Below are positions 51,330 to 59,729 of a stretch of 64,000 nucleotides of DNA, in pieces; positions within the stretch are counted from its first letter, which is position 1, and every line of letters begins with the position of its first letter. A program made the translations under genes and the position numbers. Where the stretch lies: the NCBI RefSeq assembly GCF_900109195.1, contig NZ_FNZG01000002.1:132355-196354 (forward strand). The letters are read 5' to 3'. The notes under the pieces were generated by a model that had not been told where the DNA came from, did no database searches, and saw only the letters and a list, made by a program, of their open reading frames with translations. This stretch comes from Pseudooceanicola nitratireducens. GTDB lineage: Bacteria > Pseudomonadota > Alphaproteobacteria > Rhodobacterales > Rhodobacteraceae.

Positions 51330-51357
51330 CTTGTCTTGGTTCTGCTTGTCTTGGTTC
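51330..51357 (-). repeat. Tandem 13-base repeat in the argG leader
   Basis: CTTGTCTTGGTTC occurs at 51330-51342 and again at 51345-51357, period 15. It lies between the argG ribosome site and the ilvA side and could be a pair of protein-binding sites or a chance duplication. Confidence 0.5.
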
Positions 51358-51482
51358 CGCCGGGCGATAGCGGGTTTTGGACAGGCATACAAGGTGCTGC
51401 GCCTTGTGAGGCAGGGCGATGCCGGCGAAGGCGTCTATGCTCTGGGCTTGTTTCGCGGACGGCAAAGGGGCAATGAAGACGA

Positions 51483-52718
51483 ATGAGCGATATCGAAATC
51501 TTCCGGGACCGGGCGCGCGCTGCGATGGTGGCGATGCGGCAGGTCTTTCCCGCCACGCCCCTGATGCGCAACGATCACCTGTCGGAAAAGTTCGGGGCCG
51601 AGATCTGGCTGAAGCGCGAAGACCTGACGCCGGTGCGGTCCTACAAGCTGCGCGGGGCGTTCAATGCCATGCGGCGGGCGCAGGGGGCAGATCTGTTCGT
51701 CTGTGCCAGCGCCGGGAACCATGCGCAGGGCATGGCCTATATGTGCCGCCACTTCGGCAAGCGGGGCGTGATCTTCATGCCGGTGACAACGCCGCAGCAG
51801 AAGATCGACAAGACGCGGATCTTTGGTGGCGACTTCGTCGAGATCCGGCTGGTGGGCGATTACTTCGATGACACCCTGGCCGAGGCGCAAAGCTTTTGCG
51901 CGGCCGAGGGTGGGCATTTCCTGGCTCCCTTCGACGATGACGACGTGATCGAAGGGCAGGCAACCATCGCCGCCGAGATCGAGGCCGAGCTGCCGGGCGG
52001 GGCCGATCTGATCGTTCTTCCCGTGGGCGGTGGGGGGCTTTCGGCCGGGATCAGAAGCTATTTCGGCCCGGATCAGAGCCTGAAGTTCGTCGAACCTGCC
52101 GGCGGTGCATCCCTGGCTGCGGCGGTCGAGGCCGGGGGCCCGGTGACCCTGAACAAGGTCGACAGTTTCGTCGATGGGGCTGCCGTGGCGCGGATCGGCG
52201 CGCGGCCCTGGGACCGGCTGAACGGCATCGACAGAGCGGATGTCCTGGCCGCGCCCGAGGACCGGATCTGCACCACCATGCTGGAGATGCTGAACATCGA
52301 AGGCATCGTGCTGGAACCGGCGGGCGCGCTGGCGGTGGATGCGCTGGATGCGATCCGGGATCAGATCCGGGGCAAGCGGGTGATCTGCATTACCTCGGGC
52401 GGGAATTTCGATTTCGAACGGCTGCCCGAGGTGAAGGAACGTGCGCAGCGGTTTTCTGGGGTGAAGAAGTATTTCATCCTGCGGCTGCCGCAGCGGCCCG
52501 GGGCGCTGAAGGAGTTCCTGAACCTGTTGGGGCCGGGCGACGATATTGCGCGCTTTGAATACCTGAAGAAATCCGCGCGCAACTTCGGGTCGGTTCTGAT
52601 CGGGATCGAGGCGAAGGAGGCCCGCGATTTCGAAGGGCTGTTCCAGCGGCTGGATGACAGCGGCTTTGCCTATCGGGACATCACGCAGGACACGATCCTG
52701 GCCGAATTCCTGATCTAG
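51483..52718 (+). CDS. ilvA: Threonine dehydratase (biosynthetic, one regulatory domain)
   Basis: PLP enzyme making 2-oxobutanoate from threonine for isoleucine synthesis. The 411-residue product has the PLP lysine K55 in [24 protein letters not shown] for phosphate binding, [15 protein letters not shown], and a single C-terminal ACT-like domain (about 325-411; [20 protein letters not shown]) for feedback control, so it is the short form rather than the two-domain Escherichia coli form. It is divergent from argG; the ribosome site is weak. Confidence 0.95.
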   Translation: MSDIEIFRDRARAAMVAMRQVFPATPLMRNDHLSEKFGAEIWLKREDLTPVRSYKLRGAFNAMRRAQGADLFVCASAGNHAQGMAYMCRHFGKRGVIFMPVTTPQQKIDKTRIFGGDFVEIRLVGDYFDDTLAEAQSFCAAEGGHFLAPFDDDDVIEGQATIAAEIEAELPGGADLIVLPVGGGGLSAGIRSYFGPDQSLKFVEPAGGASLAAAVEAGGPVTLNKVDSFVDGAAVARIGARPWDRLNGIDRADVLAAPEDRICTTMLEMLNIEGIVLEPAGALAVDALDAIRDQIRGKRVICITSGGNFDFERLPEVKERAQRFSGVKKYFILRLPQRPGALKEFLNLLGPGDDIARFEYLKKSARNFGSVLIGIEAKEARDFEGLFQRLDDSGFAYRDITQDTILAEFLI

Positions 52719-52739
52719 CGCCCCCTGTACAAGCCGCGT

Positions 52740-53078
52740 CTAAGCCGCGATTCGCATCGGAAATTCCGCCAGGAACAGGTCGCGGCTTTCGCGGTAGACC
52801 TGTCCCAGCTGTGTCAGGTCGACCTGGTCGGGCAGGCCGCGGGCGGCCAGTGCTTCGCCTTCGGCGGCGAGGGTGGTGAAGCGGTCGAACCCCAGGTTCA
52901 GCGCGCATCCCTTGACGAAATGCAGGGCCGATTCCAGGTCTTCGGCCATGCCGATGGTCTGCATGGCGGTCTCGGCCTCTTCCATGAACAGGGCGATGAC
53001 CTCGTCCAGGCCGTCACGGCCGACGTCGTTGCACAATTCGCGGACCTTGGCCCAATCTATCAGCTCGGGTGTGTTCAT
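52740..53078 (-). CDS. Hpt-domain phosphotransfer protein
   Basis: A 112-residue stand-alone histidine phosphotransfer protein. The four-helix bundle carries the HxxKG motif ALHFVKGCALNLGF with phosphoacceptor H53 and K56, preceded by VIALFMEEAETAMQTI and followed by LAAEGEALAARG. It is shorter than ChpT and has no dimerisation or ATPase-like part, so it is a typical Hpt. AAGGA four bases before the ATG at 53078 fixes the start. It is divergent from a REC-PP2C protein (starts 120 bases apart), its likely partner or a partner of its upstream kinase. Confidence 0.9.
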   Translation of the reverse strand: MNTPELIDWAKVRELCNDVGRDGLDEVIALFMEEAETAMQTIGMAEDLESALHFVKGCALNLGFDRFTTLAAEGEALAARGLPDQVDLTQLGQVYRESRDLFLAEFPMRIAA

Positions 53079-53198
53079 GCGGTCCTTCATAGCGGCGCGG
53101 GCTTACCGAATTCTCAATCGATGCAAAAAAATTCTCGCGTTAATGGTTTGTTGGGACCGGGGTGCCAATCTGCCGGGGTTGAGGCACGGACAGGCGGC

Positions 53199-54494
53199 AT
53201 GGATCAGGCAAAGCGCGACTCGGCGGCCGGGCAATGTCCGGTCGCTCCGCACCCGGCATCGGGGTCGTTGTCGGGCGAACGGGCCGGGGCGCGGCGCGTG
53301 CTGGTGGTCGACGACAGCAAGATGCAGCGCCGCATCCTGGCGGTGACCCTGGCCAAATGGGGCTACAGCGTGGAAGAAGCGGGCAGCGCCGACCAGGCCA
53401 TCGACATCTGCCGCCGGGCCCCGCCGGATATCGTCATTTCCGACTGGATGATGCCCGGCATGTCGGGGCCGGATTTCTGCAAGATCTTCCGGGGCATGGC
53501 GCGGGACACCTATGGGTATTTCATCCTTCTGACCTCGAAGGCCGACAAGGTCGACGTGGCCGAAGGGCTGATCAGCGGGGCGGATGATTTCCTGACGAAA
53601 CCGGTGAATTCCGGCGAACTGCGCGCGCGTCTGACGGCGGGCGACCGCGTGCACCGCATGCACTGGGAACTGACGCGCAAGAACCGGCTGATCGCGGACA
53701 CGCTGCATGAATTGCAGCAGCTTTACGATTCCATCGACAGCGACCTGATCGAGGCGAAGAAGCTGCAGCAATCCCTGGTCCGCGAACGCGAGGTTCGGAT
53801 TGGCCCGGCGCGGATTTCGCAGCTGCTGCGTACGGCAGGGCGGGTCGGCGGCGATCTGGTCGGCTTTTACCCGGCGGGGCCGGACCGGGTGGCGGTGTTT
53901 TCGCTGGATGTTTCGGGGCATGGGATCAGCTCGGCGCTGATGACGGCGCGGCTGGCGGGGTTCCTGTCTTCGTCCGTTCCGCAGCAGAACATCGGGCTGG
54001 GGCCGGACGGAACGGCGCTTCGGCCCGACCGGATTGCCGCCCGGCTGAACGAAATCGCGCTGCGGGAATTCGATGGCGGGCATTATTTCACTCTCGCGCT
54101 GGCGGATCTGGACCTGCGCGACGGGCACCTGCGGCTGGTGCAGGCGGGCCATCCGCATCCGCTGATCCAGCGGGCCGAGGGGCGGATCGACATGCTGGGG
54201 CAGGGCGGTTTCCCGGTCGGACTGATCGACGACGCCGGGTTCGAGATGATCGAGGCGCGGTTGAACCCCGGAGACCGGCTGATCCTGGCCTCGGATGGGG
54301 TGACCGAATGCGCCGATCCGCAGGGCACCCTGCTGGGCGACGAAGGGTTCATCCGCATGCTTGAAACATTGGCCGAGGTGCCGGGCCGCAGGCTGTTGGA
54401 AACCATCGCCTGGAAGCTGGCCGATCGCACCGCCGAAGACCGGTTCGAGGATGACGTATCGGCCATCAGCCTGGAATACCTGCGCCCCGGCTAG
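53199..54494 (+). CDS. REC-PP2C phosphatase, RbaY/RsbU-like
   Basis: A 431-residue response regulator with a phosphatase output. After a short tail, the receiver domain (about 32-150) has VVDDSK, phosphoacceptor D82 (ISDWMMPGMSG), T112 and K134. A helical linker, about 155-200, precedes the SpoIIE/PP2C domain (about 205-431) with metal-binding LDVSGHGISSALMTARLAGF, LVQAGHPHPLIQ, LILASDGVTECADP and ASDD-like EDDVSAISLEY. Such proteins dephosphorylate STAS anti-anti-sigma factors; in Rhodobacter capsulatus RbaY acts so with RbaV and RbaW. No STAS or anti-sigma gene is in this window. Start ATG 53199. Confidence 0.88.
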   Translation: MDQAKRDSAAGQCPVAPHPASGSLSGERAGARRVLVVDDSKMQRRILAVTLAKWGYSVEEAGSADQAIDICRRAPPDIVISDWMMPGMSGPDFCKIFRGMARDTYGYFILLTSKADKVDVAEGLISGADDFLTKPVNSGELRARLTAGDRVHRMHWELTRKNRLIADTLHELQQLYDSIDSDLIEAKKLQQSLVREREVRIGPARISQLLRTAGRVGGDLVGFYPAGPDRVAVFSLDVSGHGISSALMTARLAGFLSSSVPQQNIGLGPDGTALRPDRIAARLNEIALREFDGGHYFTLALADLDLRDGHLRLVQAGHPHPLIQRAEGRIDMLGQGGFPVGLIDDAGFEMIEARLNPGDRLILASDGVTECADPQGTLLGDEGFIRMLETLAEVPGRRLLETIAWKLADRTAEDRFEDDVSAISLEYLRPG

Positions 54495-54533
54495 GTGGTG
54501 AAATCAGACTCTGAACCGGGCGATTTCGAAGGA

Positions 54534-54968
54534 TCAGCGCAGCAGCCGGGCCACCAGATCGGCGCTGCCGGTTTCCGCCAGAAGATCCACCGCCAGATCG
54601 GCAGGCGTCCAGATCGCGGTATGGCCGGGTTCGCGCGGCGGCCCATGGGGGCGGATCGGACGGGCGACATAGATGGCGCAGATCTTCTCGGCCCATTTGT
54701 CGTATTCGGGCATATAGGTGAACCGCCGGAAGGCCCCGATGCGACGGGGGGCGGCGATGCGATAGCCGGTTTCCTCGAACACCTCGCGGTGCAGGGCAGT
54801 AAGGGGATGTTCGCCCGGATCGATGCCGCCGCCGGGCAATTGAAATTCCGGCGTGGGTTCGGCCTGATGGGTCAGTAGAAGCGACCCGTTCAGCGGAAGG
54901 ATCGCGTAGACTCCTGCGCGGAACGCATAGCGGCGATGCTTTTCGGGGGGCTCTCCGTAACGGCGCAT
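54534..54968 (-). CDS. Nudix hydrolase
   Basis: A 144-residue Nudix protein. The 23-residue Nudix box spans 47-69: G47, E53, then REVFEETGY (61-69), complete for metal-dependent pyrophosphohydrolysis. It starts MRRYGEPPEKHRRYAFRAGV and ends TGSADLVARLLR. Substrate unknown; Tyr/Arg-rich N-terminus and size fit an ADP-ribose or nucleotide-sugar hydrolase, but this is not decisive. It converges with the REC-PP2C gene and is divergent from hslO, whose start is 85 bases away. Confidence 0.9.
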   Translation of the reverse strand: MRRYGEPPEKHRRYAFRAGVYAILPLNGSLLLTHQAEPTPEFQLPGGGIDPGEHPLTALHREVFEETGYRIAAPRRIGAFRRFTYMPEYDKWAEKICAIYVARPIRPHGPPREPGHTAIWTPADLAVDLLAETGSADLVARLLR

Positions 54969-55052
54969 GGGGCTCTGCCTTGTAACGGGGCATCATTGCC
55001 CCTAGGTGCTGGCCAAGATATGCCTGTGACAGGCTCAGAAGGAAACCCCACG

Positions 55053-56042
55053 ATGATCGGATCGAAACTGGCCTGGGACGACACCGTCCTGCCCTTTCAG
55101 CTTGATGCTTCTGACGTGCGCGGCCGCGTGGCGCGGCTGGACGGCGTGCTTGGCGGCATCCTCAAGCAACATGACTACCCCCCGCAGGTCGAGGCGCTGG
55201 TCGCCGAGATGGCCCTGCTGACCGCGCTGATCGGCCAGACGATCAAGCTGCGCTGGAAACTGTCGCTTCAGGTGCAGTCCAAGGGCGCGGTGCGCATGAT
55301 CGCCACCGATTACTACGGCCCCGAGAAAGAGGGCGACCCGGCCCGCATCCGGGCCTATGCCAGCTTTGACCGTGACCGGCTGACCGACAGCGCACCCTTT
55401 GACCAGATCGGCGAAGGCTATTTCGCGATCCTGATCGACCAGGGCAAGGGTATGCAGCCCTACCAGGGGATCACCCCGCTGGCCGGTGGATCGCTGCGCG
55501 CCTGCGCCGAGGCCTACTTTGCCCAGTCCGAACAGCTTCCGACCCGGTTTTCGCTGTCCTTCGGCAAGTCGACGGAAGCGGGCGGTGTCGAACACTGGCG
55601 CGCCGGCGGCGTGATGATCCAGGTGATGCCCGAGGCCGGCGAACATGTCGCCGGTGAGGGCGGCACGGGCGAAGGCGGTCTTCTTGTGGCCTCGGACCTG
55701 GTTGAAGGCGACCGGGAAGAGGATTGGAACCGCGTGAACTTCCACCTTGATACGGTCGACGATCTAGAGCTGATCGGCCCAAGCGTCGCGCCGACCGATC
55801 TGCTGGTCCGACTGTTTCACGAGGAACAGCCGCGCGTCTTCGGATCCCAGCCGGTGCGCTTTGGCTGCACCTGTTCCGAGGATCGCGTGCGTCAGTCCCT
55901 GTCGATCTATTCCGCCAAGGATATCGAGAAGATGACCACCGACGACGGCCAGGTCACGGCGGATTGCCAGTTCTGCGGCGCGCATTACGTGCTGGATCCG
56001 AAAAGCGTCGGCTTCGAGGCCGGAACATCGGATGAAGGCTGA
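55053..56042 (+). CDS. hslO: Redox-regulated chaperone Hsp33
   Basis: Holdase chaperone activated by oxidative stress through zinc release and disulfide formation. The 329-residue protein has the family N-terminal domain (PFQLDASDVRGRVARLDGVL) and, at the C-terminus, the four zinc Cys as CTC (in FGCTCSEDRVRQ) and CQFC (in ADCQFCGAHYVLD), complete for a redox switch. AGAAGGA lies before the ATG at 55053. A 14-of-16 parS-like palindrome falls in its coding region (55813-55828). The next gene overlaps its end by 11 bases. Confidence 0.96.
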   Translation: MIGSKLAWDDTVLPFQLDASDVRGRVARLDGVLGGILKQHDYPPQVEALVAEMALLTALIGQTIKLRWKLSLQVQSKGAVRMIATDYYGPEKEGDPARIRAYASFDRDRLTDSAPFDQIGEGYFAILIDQGKGMQPYQGITPLAGGSLRACAEAYFAQSEQLPTRFSLSFGKSTEAGGVEHWRAGGVMIQVMPEAGEHVAGEGGTGEGGLLVASDLVEGDREEDWNRVNFHLDTVDDLELIGPSVAPTDLLVRLFHEEQPRVFGSQPVRFGCTCSEDRVRQSLSIYSAKDIEKMTTDDGQVTADCQFCGAHYVLDPKSVGFEAGTSDEG

Positions 56043-56634
56043 CGCCCGGGTTTATGATCGCATCCGCGAGGCCCTGTCCCGCCCGGGGCAGGGCTCCTCG
56101 GATTTTGATCTGAACGGGGCTGGGGGGATCGCAGATCCCTCCAAGCTGCGGCCGGCCGGTGTGCTGGTGCCGCTGATCGAACGCGACGGCCAGGTCAACG
56201 TGATCCTGACCAAGCGGACCTCGCATCTGAAGCATCACCCCGGGCAGATCGCCTTTCCCGGGGGCAAGGTCGAACCGACTGATGCCGATGTCACCGCCGC
56301 CGCGCTGCGCGAATCCCACGAGGAAATCGGCCTGCCGCCCGAGCTGGTCGAGGTTCTGGGCTACCTGCCCAAGCATGAAACGGTCAGCGTCTTTTCGATG
56401 ACGCCCGTTGTTGCGCGGGTGACGGCGGATTTCGTCAAACGCCCCGAACCCGGTGAGGTCGAAGAGGCGTTCGAGGTCCCCCTGGCGCATCTTCTTGATC
56501 CGGCGAACTACCTGGTGCACGGGCGCCGCTGGCGCGGGCAGCGCCGGTATTATTACGCCGTGCCCTATGGGCCCTATTACATCTGGGGTGCCACGGCGCG
56601 GATCTGTCGGGTTCTTGCGGATCGGATGGCGTGA
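56032..56634 (+). CDS. CoA pyrophosphatase-type Nudix hydrolase
   Basis: A 200-residue Nudix protein of the NudL/CoAse type. KRTSHLKHHPGQIAFPGGKV is the CoA-binding UPF0035 motif, then the Nudix box continues with ALRESHEEIGLPPE. It is expected to split CoA into 3',5'-ADP and 4'-phosphopantetheine. The gene overlaps hslO by 11 bases upstream and cca by one base (TGATG) downstream, so hslO-nudL-cca-like form one unit. Confidence 0.93.
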   Translation: MKADARVYDRIREALSRPGQGSSDFDLNGAGGIADPSKLRPAGVLVPLIERDGQVNVILTKRTSHLKHHPGQIAFPGGKVEPTDADVTAAALRESHEEIGLPPELVEVLGYLPKHETVSVFSMTPVVARVTADFVKRPEPGEVEEAFEVPLAHLLDPANYLVHGRRWRGQRRYYYAVPYGPYYIWGATARICRVLADRMA

Positions 56635-57800
56635 TGCGGGTCACGGGTGCCTGGCTGACGCATCCGGGAACGCGCGCCGTCTGTGATGCGCTGACCGGGG
56701 CCGGGCATCAGGCGCTGTTTGTCGGCGGCTGCGTGCGTGATGCGCTTCTGGGCCGTGCGGTTGGGGATATCGACATCGCCACCGACGCCACGCCCGACCA
56801 GGTGATCGCGGCGGCCAGGGCCTCGGGCCTCAAGGCAGTCCCCACGGGCATCGACCACGGCACCGTCACTCTTGTGGCCGAGGGGCTGGGGCACGAGGTC
56901 ACGACCTTTCGTCACGACGTGGACACCGACGGCCGCCACGCCACCGTAGCCTTTTCCACCGACGTGGCCAAGGACGCGGCGCGGCGCGATTTCACCATGA
57001 ATGCGCTTTATGCCCGGCCTGACGGCACGCTGGTTGATCCCCTGGGCGGGCTGGCGGATCTGAAGGCGCGGCACCTGCGCTTTGTGGGCGACCCGGATCA
57101 GCGCATCGCAGAGGATTACCTGCGCATCCTGCGCTATTTCCGGTTTCACGCCTGGTATGGCGATCCCGACCGTGGGATCGATGCCGATGCCCTCTCGGCC
57201 ATTGCCGCGGGGGCCGAGGGGCTGGAACAGCTGTCCCGCGAACGCATCGGGCGCGAGGTGATCAAGCTGCTGCGCGCCCCCGATCCCGCGCCCTCCGTTG
57301 CCGCCATGCGCCAGACCGGCGTGCTGGGCCATGTGCTGCCCGGTGCCGATGACCGGGCGCTGGCTGTTCTGGTGCATCTGGAAGGCGATCTTCCCGCCGA
57401 TCCGCTGCGACGTCTGGCGATCCTGGGCGGGGTGGATGTGGCGGATCATCTGCGCCTTAGCCGGGCCGAGGCAAAGCAGCTGGATCTGCTGCGCGACGGC
57501 ATAGGCGACATGCGTGGGGCCGGCGAATTGGGCTATCGCCATGGGGTCGCGACGGGGCGCGACATCCTGCTGTTGCGGGCGGCGCTGTTTAAAACACCGC
57601 TGGACCCGCAGGCCACGGTTGATCTGGAAAAGGGCGCAAAGGCGCAATTTCCGGTAGCGGCCAAGGACCTGATGCCCGCCTATCAGGGCGCGGCACTTGG
57701 GGCTAAACTCGCCGAATTAGAGACGAAATGGATCGCCTCGGGCTTTGCGCTGACGCGCAGGGACCTGTGCGGGAATGACACTGCCCCGGGGGATGGCTGA
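56634..57800 (+). CDS. cca: CCA tRNA nucleotidyltransferase / poly(A) polymerase family
   Basis: Adds or repairs the 3' CCA of tRNAs. The 388-residue protein has the class II nucleotidyltransferase motif GGCVRD (31-36) and the catalytic DID (45-47) in AVGDIDIATDA, RRDFTMNALYARPDG, DPLGGLADLKARHLRFVGDP, EDYLRILRYFRFHAWYG and the ERIGREVIKLL helix. These fit the bacterial CCA-adding or poly(A) polymerase group; the C-terminal body is of alphaproteobacterial type, so CCA addition is favoured. ATG 56634 overlaps the preceding stop. Confidence 0.92.
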   Translation: MRVTGAWLTHPGTRAVCDALTGAGHQALFVGGCVRDALLGRAVGDIDIATDATPDQVIAAARASGLKAVPTGIDHGTVTLVAEGLGHEVTTFRHDVDTDGRHATVAFSTDVAKDAARRDFTMNALYARPDGTLVDPLGGLADLKARHLRFVGDPDQRIAEDYLRILRYFRFHAWYGDPDRGIDADALSAIAAGAEGLEQLSRERIGREVIKLLRAPDPAPSVAAMRQTGVLGHVLPGADDRALAVLVHLEGDLPADPLRRLAILGGVDVADHLRLSRAEAKQLDLLRDGIGDMRGAGELGYRHGVATGRDILLLRAALFKTPLDPQATVDLEKGAKAQFPVAAKDLMPAYQGAALGAKLAELETKWIASGFALTRRDLCGNDTAPGDG

Positions 57801-57842
57801 GCGCGCGAAAGGGTCTACATTGAGCCGGAAAGGTAGTTTCCG

Positions 57843-59690
57843 ATGCACTTGATGTCCCGCCTGATCGATCCGTTCAAACCCGCCGACGGCCCGCCGCCGA
57901 CCACGCTTGTGCCTTACATCAACTGGATGCTGAAAGGGGCCTGGCCGATCGTGATGATCGCCGTGGTGCTGTCCGCCCTTGCCGGCACGGTCGAGGTCGG
58001 ATCGGCCTGGGTGCTGGGCGCGGTGATCGACAGCGCGACCCAGGCGGGGCCGGATCAGGTGTTCCAGGGCGAAAGCTTGATGCTGATCTTGTTGGCGCTG
58101 GCCTTCTTCACGCTCGCCCGGCCGGTGATGATGGGGCTGAGTTCCGCCGCCAACACGCTGTTCCTGATGCCCAATATCTTCAGCGTGACGCTGTCGCGGC
58201 TGTATCGCTGGACGCTTGGGCAAAGCGTGACCTATTTCGACGACGATTTCGCGGGCCGCATTGCGCAGAAGCAGATGCAAAGCGCCAGCGCCATGACCGA
58301 AATCGCGATGGAGACGATCAACTCGGTGGTCTTCGCGCTGGCCTCGCTGGTCGGCTCGGCGCTGTTGCTGATGACGATCGACAGCGGGCTTCTGGTGGTC
58401 TTTGCGCTTTGGATGGTCGCCTATGTGGCGCTGATCCGGTATTTCCTGCCGCGCATCCGCAAGCGGTCCAAGACGCGGGCGGCGGCGCGGGCGATGGTGT
58501 CAGGCCAGGTCGTCGACACGATCACCAATATCAAGACGGTCAAACTGTTCGCCCACGCCGATCACGAAGATCGCGTGGCCTTGGGGGCCATCGGCACCTT
58601 CCGCCAGCGCGCGCTGGAATTCGCCCGTGTCATGGTCGCCTTCCGCGTCACGCTGTTTGCGCTGTCGGGCCTGTTGCCGGTGCTGCTGGTCGGCGGGGCG
58701 CTTTGGGTCTGGTCTTCGGGCGGGACCAGCCTTGGGTCCGTGGTGGCGGCGGGCACGGTGGCGATCCGGCTGGCGCAGATGTCGGGCTGGGTGTCCTTCA
58801 CCTTGATGGGGATCGCGTCGAATATCGGTGAGGTCGAGGATGGCATGCGCACCCTGGCGCGGCCGGTCCGGTTGCAGGATCAGCCCGGTGCGCGGGATCT
58901 GGCGGTGCCCGACGGGGCCATCCGGTTCGACGGTCTGGGCTTTGCCTATGGGCGCGACGTGGGTGGCGTGCAGGACATCACGCTGGACATCGCGCCGGGC
59001 GAAAAGATCGGCATTGTCGGGGCTTCGGGCGCGGGGAAATCGACGCTCGTCGCGCTTCTCTTGCGGCTCTATGATGCGGAACAGGGTCGCATTCTGATCG
59101 ACGGGCAGGACATCGGCACGGTGACGCAGGACAGTCTGCGGCGGCAGATCGGCATGGTCACGCAAGACACCGCGATGTTCAATCGCTCGGCGCTGGAAAA
59201 CATCCGCTATGGCCGTCCCGACGCGACCGAGGAAGAGGTCTTTGCCGCCGCCCGCAAGGCCGAGGCCGACACCTTCATCCGCGCGCTGTCCGACCATCTG
59301 GGCAACGAAGGTTACGAGGCCCGGCTGGGCGAACGCGGCGTGAAACTCTCTGGCGGGCAAAGGCAGCGGATCGCCCTGGCGCGTGCCATCCTCAAGGACG
59401 CGCCGATCCTTGTGCTGGACGAGGCGACCTCGGCCTTGGACAGCGAAGTCGAAGCCTCGATCCAGGAGGCGCTGGAAGGCGTGATGCAGGGCAAGACGGT
59501 GCTGGCCGTGGCGCACCGTCTGTCGACCATCGCGCATATGGACCGGATCATGGTGCTTGAGGCCGGGCGCATCGCGGAACTGGGCACGCATGAAGAACTT
59601 CTGGCGCGTGACGGGCTTTATGCACGCTACTGGGGGCGGCAGTCCGGCGGCTTTATCGGGTCCGAGATGGAAAGCGCGGCGGCGGAATAG
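57843..59690 (+). CDS. ABC exporter, fused membrane and ATPase domains
   Basis: A 615-residue half-transporter. Six membrane helices span about 30-330 and the nucleotide-binding domain follows, with Walker A GASGAGKS (393-400), the Q-loop GMVTQDTAMF, signature LSGGQ (502-506), Walker B ILVLDEAT (522-529) and the H-loop in AVAHRLSTIAHM. It is a type IV ABC exporter of the MsbA / multidrug group, probably a homodimer in the inner membrane. Substrate unknown. It begins 42 bases after cca and is followed by an RNA methyltransferase gene 39 bases on. Confidence 0.94.
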   Translation: MHLMSRLIDPFKPADGPPPTTLVPYINWMLKGAWPIVMIAVVLSALAGTVEVGSAWVLGAVIDSATQAGPDQVFQGESLMLILLALAFFTLARPVMMGLSSAANTLFLMPNIFSVTLSRLYRWTLGQSVTYFDDDFAGRIAQKQMQSASAMTEIAMETINSVVFALASLVGSALLLMTIDSGLLVVFALWMVAYVALIRYFLPRIRKRSKTRAAARAMVSGQVVDTITNIKTVKLFAHADHEDRVALGAIGTFRQRALEFARVMVAFRVTLFALSGLLPVLLVGGALWVWSSGGTSLGSVVAAGTVAIRLAQMSGWVSFTLMGIASNIGEVEDGMRTLARPVRLQDQPGARDLAVPDGAIRFDGLGFAYGRDVGGVQDITLDIAPGEKIGIVGASGAGKSTLVALLLRLYDAEQGRILIDGQDIGTVTQDSLRRQIGMVTQDTAMFNRSALENIRYGRPDATEEEVFAAARKAEADTFIRALSDHLGNEGYEARLGERGVKLSGGQRQRIALARAILKDAPILVLDEATSALDSEVEASIQEALEGVMQGKTVLAVAHRLSTIAHMDRIMVLEAGRIAELGTHEELLARDGLYARYWGRQSGGFIGSEMESAAAE

Positions 59691-59729
59691 GCTTGGCCTT
59701 TCGCCTTCGGTCGCGCTAATCGGGGCGGC

